Shown one piece after another: positions 33,617-43,184 of a DNA stretch of 64,000 bases; position 1 is the first letter of the stretch; each line of letters begins with the position of its first letter. The stretch comes from JAWXCB01 sp034440455. Lineage in GTDB: Bacteria; Bacteroidota; Bacteroidia; Chitinophagales; CAIOSU01. The notes under the pieces are model-generated. The model saw only the letters and a program-made list of their open reading frames with translations. It did no database searches and had not been told where the DNA came from. The DNA is taken from contig JAWXCB010000092.1 in the NCBI GenBank assembly GCA_034440455.1, forward strand, positions 1 to 64,000, read 5' to 3'. Made by a program: the position numbers and the translations under genes.

Positions 33617-34180
33617 ATGATAACAACCGCAGAATTTAAAACAGGAATGTGCATCATGCACAACAACGACATCTGGCAGATTATAGACTTCCAGCACGTG
33701 AAGATGCAGCAGAGGCGTCCGATTGTGCGAACACGTTTAAAAAACCTTTCTACCGGCAAGGTGCTCGAAGTAACTTTTAGCGCAGGCGACAAAGTGGAAG
33801 ATGTGCGTGTAGAAAGAAGGCTGTTTCAGTTTCTTTACAAAGATGATTCCGGCTACACGTTTATGGACCAAACTACGTTCGACCAGATAACCGTGAATGC
33901 AAACATGGTTACCAGTCCGGCATTGCTGAAGGAGGGACAAGAAGCGGATATCTTATTCGATGCAGAAGCCGACAGACCTATTTTAGTTGAATTACCTTCA
34001 TTCATTATTTTAGAAGTAACTTACACCGAGCCGGGCGTGCGAGGCGACACCGCCAATAACGTAACGAAGGTGGCAAAAGTAGAAACAGGCGCAGATGTGT
34101 TTGTTCCGCTTTTCGTAAACATCGGGGAGAAAATAAAAATTGATACCCGCTCCGGTAGCTACGTGGAGCGTGTAAAGTGA
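33617..34180 (+). CDS. efp: Elongation factor P with an altered tip loop
   Basis: 187 residues, three beta-barrel domains as usual (KOW-like start FKTGMCIMHNNDIWQIIDFQ; C-terminal PLFVNIGEKIKIDTRSGSY). EF-P enters the ribosomal E site and rescues stalls at polyproline. The domain I tip that normally reads V-K-P-G-K-G, with Lys34 modified by EpmA, reads VKMQQRRPIVR here (residues 28-38). By ungapped alignment with the E. coli protein, Gln32 takes the place of Lys34, with Arg33-Arg34 next to it. The rest of the fold is well preserved, so the gene is surely functional, but a lysine-based modification at that site is not possible as aligned. Preceded by a spacer of repeated AATTACGAATT-like words. 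Confidence 0.95.
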   Translation: MITTAEFKTGMCIMHNNDIWQIIDFQHVKMQQRRPIVRTRLKNLSTGKVLEVTFSAGDKVEDVRVERRLFQFLYKDDSGYTFMDQTTFDQITVNANMVTSPALLKEGQEADILFDAEADRPILVELPSFIILEVTYTEPGVRGDTANNVTKVAKVETGADVFVPLFVNIGEKIKIDTRSGSYVERVK

Positions 34181-34265
34181 TTTGTGAGCGGGTCATCCTG
34201 AGCGTAGTCGAAGGATGGCGCATGACAAACCAAAACTGTAAACTCAAAACTGTAAACTGTCAAAC

Positions 34266-34760
34266 ATGGATTTCAAGCAAATTCAGGAACTCATCAAGAT
34301 AGTAGGCAAGTCAGAATTGTCTGAGCTTTCTATCGAGCAGGATAAATTTAAAATCACGCTCAAGAAAGCTGTGAACCCGGTGGTGGTGCAGCAACCATTG
34401 CGTTCCGCTGCGGCTGCGTATGCTCAGGCTCAAACTGCTGTTGCCGAGAATGGTGGCTCTGCTGAATTTTTAGATTTACCCGCTCCTGCCAAAAAAGAAA
34501 AAACAATAGATAACGGGAAGTATATCACGATTAAGTCCCCAATGGTAGGAACATTTTACCGCTCGCCCTCTCCTGATAAGGAACCGTTTGTAAAAGTGGG
34601 CGACATCATTCGCAAAGGCGACCACATCTGCGTCATTGAAGCCATGAAACTCTTCAACGAAATTGAATCGGAGTTTGATGGAAAAGTGGTGAAAGTCGTG
34701 GCAGAAGATGCATCTCCTGTAGAATACGAGCAACCATTATTCCTCATTGAACCGGCATAA
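34266..34760 (+). CDS. accB: Biotin carboxyl carrier protein of acetyl-CoA carboxylase
   Basis: 164 residues. Biotinyl domain at the C-terminus with the biotin lysine Lys128 in CVIEAMKLFNEIES; Ala/Pro-rich linker in the middle (about 47-78). N-terminal helix MDFKQIQELIKIVGKSELSE is typical of AccB. Partner of AccC encoded just downstream; together with the carboxyltransferase (not in this window) they make malonyl-CoA. Spacer before it carries AAACTGTAAACT repeats. Confidence 0.97.
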   Translation: MDFKQIQELIKIVGKSELSELSIEQDKFKITLKKAVNPVVVQQPLRSAAAAYAQAQTAVAENGGSAEFLDLPAPAKKEKTIDNGKYITIKSPMVGTFYRSPSPDKEPFVKVGDIIRKGDHICVIEAMKLFNEIESEFDGKVVKVVAEDASPVEYEQPLFLIEPA

Positions 34761-34846
34761 ATAGTTTACAGTTTTCTGTTTACCGTTTAAGTTGCTCAAC
34801 TGAAAACGGAAGACAGTAAACTGCAAACAGTAAGAGATAAAAAAGA

Positions 34847-36193
34847 ATGTTTAAGAAAATTCTCATAGCCAACCGTGGTGAAATTGCCCTTCGCGTCATT
34901 CGCACCTGCAAGGAAATGGGCATCAAAACGGTTGCCGTCTATTCCACTGCTGATAAGGAAAGCCTGCACGTGCGCTTTGCAGATGAAGCCGTTTGCATTG
35001 GTGCGCCAAAAAGCGTGGATTCTTATTTGAAGATTCCCACAATCATGGCGGTGGCGGAAATCACGAATGCCGATGCCATTCATCCAGGCTACGGCTTTCA
35101 TGCAGAAAGCCCTGCCTTTGCTGAAATCTGTGAAGAGTATGGAATAAAATTTATTGGTCCCAACTCTACGATGATTCGGAAGATGGGCGATAAAATCACC
35201 GCGAAGCAAACGATGAAAGATGCCGGGGTGCCTGTCATCCCCGGCTCTGAAGGACTAATTACAAATATTGCCAACGCAAAAAAAGCCGCGAAGAAAATCG
35301 GGTATCCTGTGCTTATCAAGGCAACTGCAGGCGGTGGCGGCAAAGGAATCCGCCTCGTGCGCGATGAAAAAGATTTTGAGAAAGCATTCGAGATGGCGCA
35401 GGCGGAAGCAAAGGCTGCCTTTGCCAACGCAGGCGTTTACATGGAAAAATTTTTAGAAGAGCCTCGCCATATTGAATTCCAGATTGCAGGCGACCAATAC
35501 GGCAATGTCATTCACATGTCCGAGCGCGATTGCTCCATCCAGCGCAGAATGCAGAAGCTCGTAGAGGAATGTCCTTCGCCTTTCATGGATGAAAAGCTTC
35601 GCAAAAAAATGGGTGATGCCGCCATCGCTGCGGGCAAGGCAATCAATTATGAAAGCCTCGGCACTATCGAGTTTCTTGTAGATAAGTACAAGAATTTCTA
35701 CTTCATGGAGATGAATACGCGCATCCAGGTGGAGCATCCCGTTACCGAAGAAGTGATTGACCATGACCTCGTCAAAGAGCAAATCAAAATTGCAGCAGGC
35801 GTAAAAATTATCGGCAAATCGTATTTCCCGATGATTCACGCGATGGAATGCCGCATCAATGCCGAAGACCCTTACAATAATTTTTCTCCCTGCCCCGGCA
35901 AAATCACTTCCTTCCACACGCCAAAGGGACATGGCGTGCGCGTGGACACCCACGTATATGCCGGCTACACCGTTTCGCCCTATTATGACTCGCTGCTTGC
36001 AAAAGTCATCTGCCGCGCCAAAACACGCGATGCCGTTATCGCAAAAATGGACAGAGCGCTAAACGAATTCATTGTCGAAGGCATAAAAACAACCATTCCT
36101 TTTCAAATCGCTCTCATGCGCAATGAAGATTTCAAAGCGGGCAACTTCAATACTTCCTTCGTAGAAAATTTCCAGTTTAAGGAGAAGCCTTAA
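34847..36193 (+). CDS. accC: Biotin carboxylase subunit of acetyl-CoA carboxylase
   Basis: 448 residues, normal length. Carboxylates the biotin on AccB using ATP and bicarbonate. Marks: KILIANRGEIALRVIRTCKE, HPGYGFHAES, the ATP-grasp loop KATAGGGGKGIRLV, EECPSPFM, and FMEMNTRIQVEHPVTE with the catalytic residues. Last gene of the yceD-accC set; an inverted repeat follows its stop. Confidence 0.97.
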   Translation: MFKKILIANRGEIALRVIRTCKEMGIKTVAVYSTADKESLHVRFADEAVCIGAPKSVDSYLKIPTIMAVAEITNADAIHPGYGFHAESPAFAEICEEYGIKFIGPNSTMIRKMGDKITAKQTMKDAGVPVIPGSEGLITNIANAKKAAKKIGYPVLIKATAGGGGKGIRLVRDEKDFEKAFEMAQAEAKAAFANAGVYMEKFLEEPRHIEFQIAGDQYGNVIHMSERDCSIQRRMQKLVEECPSPFMDEKLRKKMGDAAIAAGKAINYESLGTIEFLVDKYKNFYFMEMNTRIQVEHPVTEEVIDHDLVKEQIKIAAGVKIIGKSYFPMIHAMECRINAEDPYNNFSPCPGKITSFHTPKGHGVRVDTHVYAGYTVSPYYDSLLAKVICRAKTRDAVIAKMDRALNEFIVEGIKTTIPFQIALMRNEDFKAGNFNTSFVENFQFKEKP

Positions 36194-36197
36194 GTCA

Positions 36198-36241
36198 TAA
36201 GTTTTAAGTCGAATGTAAAACGGCTGTTCACTTAAAACTTA
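36198..36241. repeat. 12-bp inverted repeat after accC
   Basis: TAAGTTTTAAGT (36198-36209) is complementary to ACTTAAAACTTA (36230-36241). No T-run follows, so terminator activity is doubtful; it belongs to the word-repeat spacers. Confidence 0.65.
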
Positions 36242-36328
36242 AAGCTTAGAACTTACAGCTTGTATTTGGCGCGTACGCACCTCGTTTCTGCATCGGTATC
36301 TTTAGTAGCGCTTGACTTAGTTTGGTTA

Positions 36329-36667
36329 TTAATTATCTATTGGACGACCAAAATCAAAAGGACGAACCTTTGAAAAAAATAATTTCATCCATTCGTCTAA
36401 TTTATTCTGAAGTTTTTCTCCATCTATTTGGGGCTTCACACTAATTGTGAATCTAAGCAGAACCCAATTTACCTCTGGATTAATTTCTATAGATTCCACT
36501 TCAAAATCTAACTTCGGTGATCTGGTTTTTAATCTGTTTACTACCTGATCAGCAGCAATATCTGCTGTATCAGTATCGGCTATTCTTATATCCGATTCGC
36601 GTTCTAATTCACTAAGAAATACTTTCCTATCCTTGAAAATTCTTTGAGTAAAAAGTAGTGTTGGCAT
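36329..36667 (-). CDS. Hypothetical protein
   Basis: 112 residues, soluble, mixed alpha/beta, with a charged start (FTQRIFKDRKVFLSELERES) and a later strand pair (VESIEINPEVNWVLLRFTISV). I know no family for it. Composition is protein-like and the gene is isolated between accC and clpC, with about 700 bases of repeat-bearing DNA upstream. Plausible real gene, possibly acquired. Confidence 0.55.
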   Translation of the reverse strand: MPTLLFTQRIFKDRKVFLSELERESDIRIADTDTADIAADQVVNRLKTRSPKLDFEVESIEINPEVNWVLLRFTISVKPQIDGEKLQNKLDEWMKLFFSKVRPFDFGRPIDN

Positions 36668-37285
36668 TATACTAATGGTTTAGTTAATAAATTCAATATA
36701 TAATGTAGGCCCTATTCCCTATGAGAACGAATAATGTTGTTAACATTCAACGCTGATAGAAAAAAGTCCCGTAGGGACAACAATTTGGTAGAAAAACCTA
36801 AACCCTCTCATCGTACTAATCCCCCGCTCAAAAATTCCCGACACCGCTCAGATGCGCTGGCTCGCCCGAAAGCGCGGAGTGGTTCTTTCGGGCTTGATTT
36901 TCTTTGGTTCTTTCTTGCATCAAGGCAAGAAAGAACAACCACAAACCTTAGAATAAAAAAAATGCACAAAATTTCTTCCCTAAATCCACCCAGCCACGCA
37001 GGGCTAAATCCGCCAGAGAGACTGTGTGTGGTTCACATTTATCCCCACCATAAATGGCGGGGCAATTGTATGCCATGCTTCAGGCAACTCCAACCTGAAC
37101 CTTTCTAAAAAAGCTGAGAGAAACAGTAAACTCTAAAACTATTCAATCAATATAAAGGACTCGAAGAAGAAATAGTTTTTTGCAACAACAGTTGGCGGTG
37201 AAATAGAAGATTAGCCAATTTCACTTTTCATTTTATAAGGTGGATAGAAATTGTATCTCCCGTTCCGTAAATGCCCTAAAAACAA
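36668..37285. other. Repeat-bearing spacer without a convincing gene
   Basis: Contains the palindrome GTCCCGTAGGGAC (36766-36778), akin to the palindromes at 10.1-10.3 kb, and an 11-bp hairpin GTTCTTTCTTG/CAAGAAAGAAC (36907-36936). A frame at 36734-37108 runs through these repeats and has the composition of chance sequence. Confidence 0.6.
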
Positions 37286-37324
37286 AATTCCAATTGTGGG
37301 ATAATTTGTCCCACAATTGGAATT
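37286..37324 (-). terminator. Strong intrinsic terminator after clpC
   Basis: A perfect 16-bp stem: AATTCCAATTGTGGGA and TCCCACAATTGGAATT with a 7-base loop. Reading in the clpC direction it is followed by TTGTTTTT. Confidence 0.85.
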
Positions 37325-37366
37325 ATTTACAGAACTACAATTGGACCTAATTGAAAAATACCAACC

Positions 37367-39916
37367 CTACGCCTTAGAAGCCGCATCTGATTTTTCTTCA
37401 GTCTTCTTCCCCGACTTCAGCGAGATTTTCAGTTTGGATTCCTTCTTGTCATAATCCACATGATACACATCGCCTTCTTTTGGTTTTGTGTTCAGGATTT
37501 CTTCGGCAAGCGGGTCTTCCACATATTTTTGGATTGCTCTGTGTAAAGGACGCGCTCCATAATTCGGGTCGTATCCTTTATCTACCAAGAAATCCTTTGC
37601 AGCTTTTGTCAGGTTCACCTTGTAACCCAAGGCTTCAAGACGAGCATACACATTCTTCAGCACGATGTCAATAATCTTGTGGATGTCATCTTTCTTCAAG
37701 GAATTGAAGAGCATCACATCGTCAATTCTGTTCAGGAATTCAGGAGAGAAAGTTCTCTTGAGCGCCTTTTCAATCACAGACTTTTCATACTGGTCATCGT
37801 TTTCTTTAGCTGCGGTTGCAAAGCCGATTCCTTTACCAAACTCAGCCAACTGGCGCGAGCCGATGTTGGATGTCATGATAATCATCGTGTTCTTGAAATC
37901 CACTTTTCTACCCAAACCATCTGTCAAGATGCCATCGTCCAACACCTGTAATAAGATATTGTAAACATCAGGATGCGCTTTTTCAATTTCATCAAGCAGC
38001 ACCACTGAATACGGTTTTCTGCGCACCTTTTCGGTAAGCTGTCCGCCTTCTTCATAACCAACGTATCCGGGAGGCGCGCCCACCAACCTGCTCACGGAAA
38101 ATTTCTCCATGTATTCACTCATGTCAATGCGGATGAGCGCATCTTCCGTGTCGAACAGGTAGCGGGCTAATGCTCTTGCCAATTCCGTTTTACCAACGCC
38201 CGTAGGACCGAGGAAAATAAATGTGCCGATTGGTTTCTTCGGGTCTTTCAATCCAACTCTATTCCGCTGAATCGCTTTCGTGATTTTTTCAATTGCATCA
38301 TCCTGACCAACAACTGCTTTAATCAAATCCTGCTTCATGTTGAGCAGTTTGTTGCTTTCGCTTTGCCCAACGCGTTTCACAGGAATGCCGGTCATCATCG
38401 CTACTACTTCTGCAATATCATCAGAATTAACAGGATAGCGCTTGTTCTTTGATTCCTCTTCCCAATCATTCTTTGCCTTTTCCAATTGCTCAAGCAATTT
38501 TTTCTCGGAATCTCTCAGACGCGCAGCTTCTTCATATTTCTGGCTTTTCACAACCTGATTCTTCTCCACTTTCACATCTTCTATTTTCTTTTCCAATTCG
38601 ATGATGTCTTGCGGAACGTGAATGTTTTTCAGGTGAACACGCGCTCCTACCTCGTCCATCACATCAATCGCTTTATCGGGCAAAAAGCGGTCAGTGATGT
38701 AGCGTGTGCTTAATTTCACGCAGTCGCTGATTGCTTCCGTTGTATATTCTACATTATGAAACTCTTCGTATTTCTGCTTGATTCGTCCCAAAATCGTAAT
38801 CGTTTCTTCCGGTGATGGCGGGTCAACCAATACTTTTTGGAATCTCCTGTCGAGCGCTCCATCTTTTTCAATGTATTGACGATATTCATCTAAAGTAGAT
38901 GCGCCAATGCATTGCAACTCGCCACGCGCAAGCGCGGGTTTAAAAATGTTTGAGGCATCCAGCGAGCCTGTTGCTCCGCCTGCTCCCACTATCGTATGAA
39001 TTTCATCAATGAAAAGAATCACATCACGGTTCTTCTCCAATTCATTCATGATTGCTTTCATGCGCTCTTCAAACTGACCGCGATATTTTGTTCCGGCAAC
39101 CAACGCTGCCAAATCAAGCATCACGATTCTTTTATCGAAAAGCACACGGCTCACATGCCTTTTTACAATGCGCAATGCAAGACCTTCCACGATGGCAGTT
39201 TTACCAACGCCCGGTTCACCAATGAGAATCGGGTTGTTCTTTTTTCTGCGGCTGAGGATTTGCGACACGCGCTCAATTTCATTTTCACGACCTACAATCG
39301 GATCTAAGTTGCCTTCTTCGGCAAGTTTGGTGATGTCGCGACCGAAGTTGTCGAGCACCGGAGTCTTTGACTTTGTCGCTCCTTGTTTTTTGGCTGCGCT
39401 AAAGGAGCCTCGTCCTCTTTCTTCTTCTTCAAAAGGCTCGTCTTCGCCAGGCTCGTTGGGGAGTTCGTTTGTAATGTTATGTTTCACGTAGTCTAATTCT
39501 GCTTTAAAAATATCGTAATCAATATCAAACTGTTTCAACAGTTGCGTTGCAACATTCGTTTTGTTTTTCAAAATGGACAGCATGAGATGCTCCGTGCCAA
39601 TCACTTCGCTTTTCAGCACTTTCGCTTCGAGTACTGTTATCTTCAGCACTTTTTCCGCTTGCTTCGTAAGCGGCAGGCTGCCGATGTTGTAAGTATTCTT
39701 CGTGACTTTGTCTCGAATGGCGTCTTCCACGGTTTTGCGCAGCATCACCACATCCACCTCCAGTGATTTCATCACTTTCAGCGCAAGCCCTTCGCCCTCG
39801 CGAATCAAGCCCAATAACAGATGTTCAATGCCAATAAAATCATGACCTAACCGGAGCGCCTCTTCCCTGCTATAGGAGATGACTTCCTTTACTCGGGGGG
39901 AAAATTTTGATTCCAT
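37367..39916 (-). CDS. clpC: ATP-dependent Clp protease ATP-binding subunit ClpC
   Basis: Start taken at ATG 39916 (MESKFSPRVKEVISYSREEA), as in relatives; 849 residues. A two-ring AAA+ unfoldase that feeds ClpP. Order: two Clp_N repeats (about 5-145), AAA-1 with Walker A GEPGVGKTA, a middle UVR-type coiled coil (KYEEAARLRDSEKKLLEQL), AAA-2 with GPTGVGKTE, then the D2-small domain. The adaptor McsB and ClpP are not nearby. The tail is charged (KISLKSGKKTEEK). Confidence 0.96.
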   Translation of the reverse strand: MESKFSPRVKEVISYSREEALRLGHDFIGIEHLLLGLIREGEGLALKVMKSLEVDVVMLRKTVEDAIRDKVTKNTYNIGSLPLTKQAEKVLKITVLEAKVLKSEVIGTEHLMLSILKNKTNVATQLLKQFDIDYDIFKAELDYVKHNITNELPNEPGEDEPFEEEERGRGSFSAAKKQGATKSKTPVLDNFGRDITKLAEEGNLDPIVGRENEIERVSQILSRRKKNNPILIGEPGVGKTAIVEGLALRIVKRHVSRVLFDKRIVMLDLAALVAGTKYRGQFEERMKAIMNELEKNRDVILFIDEIHTIVGAGGATGSLDASNIFKPALARGELQCIGASTLDEYRQYIEKDGALDRRFQKVLVDPPSPEETITILGRIKQKYEEFHNVEYTTEAISDCVKLSTRYITDRFLPDKAIDVMDEVGARVHLKNIHVPQDIIELEKKIEDVKVEKNQVVKSQKYEEAARLRDSEKKLLEQLEKAKNDWEEESKNKRYPVNSDDIAEVVAMMTGIPVKRVGQSESNKLLNMKQDLIKAVVGQDDAIEKITKAIQRNRVGLKDPKKPIGTFIFLGPTGVGKTELARALARYLFDTEDALIRIDMSEYMEKFSVSRLVGAPPGYVGYEEGGQLTEKVRRKPYSVVLLDEIEKAHPDVYNILLQVLDDGILTDGLGRKVDFKNTMIIMTSNIGSRQLAEFGKGIGFATAAKENDDQYEKSVIEKALKRTFSPEFLNRIDDVMLFNSLKKDDIHKIIDIVLKNVYARLEALGYKVNLTKAAKDFLVDKGYDPNYGARPLHRAIQKYVEDPLAEEILNTKPKEGDVYHVDYDKKESKLKISLKSGKKTEEKSDAASKA

Positions 39917-40146
39917 ATTGTGTTGCAGATAAAATATCAAGTTCAGTGACGTTAGCAATTTAGGAAAACTTCAAACAAAACAAAAAGTTCTACCTCCGCG
40001 AAACCTTGACCACACAATCCGTATAACAACACTGTACGCAGAAATAATTCAAAAGATGCTGTTGTGGATAAGAAATGTGACAGCCCTTTTACAATCGCCA
40101 TCAATTTGTATTAGTTTTAACGCAATAAACAGAAATCACTTTCACT

Positions 40147-40503
40147 ATGAAATTCTCAGTAGATAAAAAGGACAAATACACGGTCTTCAAATTAGAAGAC
40201 GAAAAATTGAATACGCTTAATGCGCCCAAGCTGAAATCAGAATTGGTGATTCTGAATGCAGGCGGAGCCAAAAACGTCATTCTTGATTTGGCGGATGTCA
40301 CGTTCATTGACTCTTCAGGCTTGAGCGCGATTCTCATTGGCAACCGTCTCTGCAAGAACGCGGAAGGTACTTTCGCTATTGTCAATCTGAATGACTACGT
40401 GTCCAAGCTCATCAAGATTTCGCAGTTGGATACCATCCTCAATATTTTTCCAAGTGTTGCGGAAGGCGCTGATTTTATCTCCACGGAAGCGCAGGGCGCG
40501 TAA
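40147..40503 (+). CDS. STAS-domain anti-sigma-factor antagonist
   Basis: 118 residues, the length of a single STAS domain. The SpoIIAA-type phosphorylation site is in VTFIDSSGLSAIL, with Ser56/Ser57 after Asp55. Such proteins are switched by a partner kinase (anti-sigma factor) and a PP2C phosphatase, neither of which lies nearby. 17 bases upstream of rnz and probably co-transcribed. Confidence 0.9.
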   Translation: MKFSVDKKDKYTVFKLEDEKLNTLNAPKLKSELVILNAGGAKNVILDLADVTFIDSSGLSAILIGNRLCKNAEGTFAIVNLNDYVSKLIKISQLDTILNIFPSVAEGADFISTEAQGA

Positions 40504-40520
40504 GGGGCAATGTGTGGTGA

Positions 40521-41453
40521 ATGGCATTTGAGGTAACAATTCTTGGAAGCAACTCTGCGCTCCCCGCTCACGGACGACATCCTACTTCACAGGTTCTGCA
40601 TGTTCACGACCATCTTTTTCTGATTGATTGCGGAGAAGGCGCACAAATCAGGCTGGAGAAATACAAAATCAAGCACGGAAAAATTGACGATATTTTCATC
40701 AGTCACCTGCATGGCGACCATTTTTTCGGATTAATCGGACTCATCACATCGTATCATCTCAATCATCGCGAAAAGCCGCTCACGATTTTTTGTCCGAAAG
40801 GCTTGGATGAAATCATCAACGTGCAATTGAAATATTCCGACACGCATTTGCGGTATCCGCTGCGGTTTGAATTTTTCAATCCCAAAAATGGTGCGTTGCT
40901 CTATGAAAATGATTTCATGCAGGTGGAGACACTTCAGTTAATGCACCGCATTCCGTGCGCAGGATTTGTGTTTCGCGAAAAACCTTCCACACAAAAGAAT
41001 ATCAAGGCAGAAGCAATTGCGCAATACAATCTCTCCATTCCGCAAATCCAGCAAATCAAGAAAGGACAAGACCTTGTGCTGGCAGATGGCAGCGTAATAA
41101 AAAATGCTGACCTGACGCAAAAAGCGCATCATCCGCGTTCGTATGCCTATTGCACGGATACGCTCTATCAGGAATCCATTATTCCGTATATCGCAGGCGT
41201 GGATTTGCTCTATCATGAAGCCACGTTTGACCAATCGCACGAGGCGCGCGCGCAGGAAACGTTTCATTGCACTACAAAGCAGGCGGCATTGATTGCGCAA
41301 AAAGCAAACGTGCAAAAACTGCTCATTGGGCACTTCTCAGCACGTTACAAAACCCTGGATGAATTGCTGAGTGAAACCAAAGCGTTTTTTCCGAATACGG
41401 AGTTGGCGATAGAAGGGAAGAAGTTTGAGATACAGAGAGAGCACCGCGATTAA
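40521..41453 (+). CDS. rnz: Ribonuclease Z
   Basis: 310 residues, metallo-beta-lactamase fold. Trims tRNA 3' ends. The zinc motif is SHLHGDHFFGL (His62, His64, Asp66, His67); further His residues are in HEATF and the late IGHFSARY. The exosite arm typical of RNase Z is present in the middle (IRPQ-like PQIQQIKKGQDLV). Follows the STAS gene closely. Confidence 0.94.
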   Translation: MAFEVTILGSNSALPAHGRHPTSQVLHVHDHLFLIDCGEGAQIRLEKYKIKHGKIDDIFISHLHGDHFFGLIGLITSYHLNHREKPLTIFCPKGLDEIINVQLKYSDTHLRYPLRFEFFNPKNGALLYENDFMQVETLQLMHRIPCAGFVFREKPSTQKNIKAEAIAQYNLSIPQIQQIKKGQDLVLADGSVIKNADLTQKAHHPRSYAYCTDTLYQESIIPYIAGVDLLYHEATFDQSHEARAQETFHCTTKQAALIAQKANVQKLLIGHFSARYKTLDELLSETKAFFPNTELAIEGKKFEIQREHRD

Positions 41454-41455
41454 GC

Positions 41456-41884
41456 CTACCTCAGTCTGTCCATTGATTTAATTAAGGCTTCATCTTTTTT
41501 CACTGCGCGGATGGCAAGGATTTGAAAAATCAATGATAGAGAGAAGAAGGAAATCCAAAGAAATGTCCAAGGCAACAACTTTAAAGTCGTATTCTCTTCG
41601 TTACCTTCGAATGCCAAAAATATCATCAAGAGTACAATAGGATAAAGTGGAAGGATTTGCCAGTAAGCAATTGTAAGTTGTAGGTTTCGTCTTTTGAATA
41701 GAAAAATATTTACAATACTCCAAAAAATAATTAGGTAAAGAGCTACTCTTAAAGGGTTGAAGCCAGAGGCATAAAAAGATGTAACATTTTCAGCATTCTG
41801 GTATCCAAAAACGGGAATCAAAATCAAAATGCCTATAAGAATAGCCGCTGTTAACCACCACACCGTCTGAATTCTCTGAATCAT
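41456..41884 (-). CDS. DUF4293 membrane protein
   Basis: Start taken at the ATG at 41884 (MIQRIQTVWWLTAAILIGI), the family's usual start; 142 residues. Four hydrophobic segments and a charged C-terminus (IRAVKKDEALIKSMDRLR). DUF4293 is a Bacteroidota family of unknown role. Convergent with rnz (2-base gap) and divergent from the thiolase gene. Confidence 0.85.
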   Translation of the reverse strand: MIQRIQTVWWLTAAILIGILILIPVFGYQNAENVTSFYASGFNPLRVALYLIIFWSIVNIFLFKRRNLQLTIAYWQILPLYPIVLLMIFLAFEGNEENTTLKLLPWTFLWISFFSLSLIFQILAIRAVKKDEALIKSMDRLR

Positions 41885-41924
41885 TCCATTTACTTTTGTG
41901 AGCGCCAAAATTAAATAAATCGCT

Positions 41925-43130
41925 ATGACCAATGCTTACGTAATTGATGCAGTACGAACGCCCATCGGAAAATACGGAGGCGCGTTGAGCGGTGTGCGCC
42001 CGGATGACCTTGCTGCGATTGTAATCAAAGGATTAGTTGAGCGAAATAAATGGCTTGACACGAAAGAAATTGAAGATGTGCTGTTTGGCGCAGCGAATCA
42101 ATCGGGCGAAGACAACCGTAATGTGGCGCGTATGGCGTTGCTCCTTGCAGGCTTGCCGATTGAAACAGGCGGAGTTACCGTAAATCGCTTGTGCGCTTCC
42201 GGCTTGCAGGCGGTGATGGATGCAAGCCGTGCAATCATGCTTGGTGAAGGAAACGCTTACATCGCAGGCGGAGTGGAAAGCATGAGCCGCGCGCCTTTTG
42301 TGATGGCAAAGGCGAGTGAGGCGTTCGGCAGAACTGCTGAAGTCTATGACACCACGATGGGCTGGCGTTTCGTGAATAAAAAATTAGCGGAGTTGTATCA
42401 TCCCTTTTCGATGGGTGAAACGGCTGAGAATGTTGCCGAACAATGGAAAATCTCAAGAGCAGAGCAAGACGAATTCGCACATAATTCTCAAATGAAATAT
42501 CAGAAAGCATTTGAGGCAGGAAAATTTCAGGATGAAATTGTTCCGGTGGTGATTCAGCAAAAAAAAGGTGAAGCGATTGTAGTTACAAAAGACGAGCATC
42601 CGCGCTTGTCCTCAGTTGAAAAACTCGGACAACTGCCATCTGCATTTAAAAAAGAAGGAAGCGTGACTGCGGGAAATTCGTCCGGCATCAATGATGGCGC
42701 ATCCGCATTATTGGTTGTCTCGGAAAATTTTGTGAAAAAGCATGGACTGAAACCGCTTGCGAAAATAAAATCCATGGCGGTAGCTGGGGTGCATCCTTCC
42801 AAAATGGGAATCGGTCCCGTGCCTGCAACTCAAAAAGCATTGCAACGTGCAGGGTTGAAAATTCAAAACATCGGCTTGGTGGAATTGAACGAAGCCTTCG
42901 CCTCACAATCCATCGCCTGCATCCGTGATTTAGGATTGAATCCCGAAATCGTGAATGTGAATGGCGGAGCAATCGCGCTTGGGCATCCGCTTGGTTCTTC
43001 TGGCGCAAGAATTTCCGCAACACTCCTCCATGAAATGAAACACAGACCGGAAGTGAAATACGGACTCGCCACCATGTGCATTGGCGTTGGGCAAGGGGCT
43101 GCGGTGATTTATGAGCGAGTTGAGGGTTGA
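41925..43130 (+). CDS. Acetyl-CoA acyltransferase / thiolase
   Basis: 401 residues. Thiolase with active-site Cys90 in VNRLCASGLQAV, His in ELNEAFASQ and NGGAIALGHPLGSSGAR, and a final Cys in TMCIGVGQGAA. Length and the start YVIDAVRTPIGKYGGALS are close to beta-ketoadipyl-CoA thiolase (PcaF/PaaJ), but no other aromatic-degradation genes are near, so general fatty-acid or acetoacetyl-CoA function is equally possible. TACTTTTG at 41891-41898 could be its promoter -7 element. Confidence 0.9.
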   Translation: MTNAYVIDAVRTPIGKYGGALSGVRPDDLAAIVIKGLVERNKWLDTKEIEDVLFGAANQSGEDNRNVARMALLLAGLPIETGGVTVNRLCASGLQAVMDASRAIMLGEGNAYIAGGVESMSRAPFVMAKASEAFGRTAEVYDTTMGWRFVNKKLAELYHPFSMGETAENVAEQWKISRAEQDEFAHNSQMKYQKAFEAGKFQDEIVPVVIQQKKGEAIVVTKDEHPRLSSVEKLGQLPSAFKKEGSVTAGNSSGINDGASALLVVSENFVKKHGLKPLAKIKSMAVAGVHPSKMGIGPVPATQKALQRAGLKIQNIGLVELNEAFASQSIACIRDLGLNPEIVNVNGGAIALGHPLGSSGARISATLLHEMKHRPEVKYGLATMCIGVGQGAAVIYERVEG

Positions 43131-43184
43131 GTGTTGCGTGTCGAGAAATGCAAATCATCTATTAAACATCACCCAACACCTGCA

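Noticed and set aside
36734..37108. 124-residue frame downstream of the 36.3-kb gene
   Set aside because: Runs through a palindrome and a hairpin; composition (Arg, Pro, Ser) and lack of conserved motifs fit non-coding repeat DNA.
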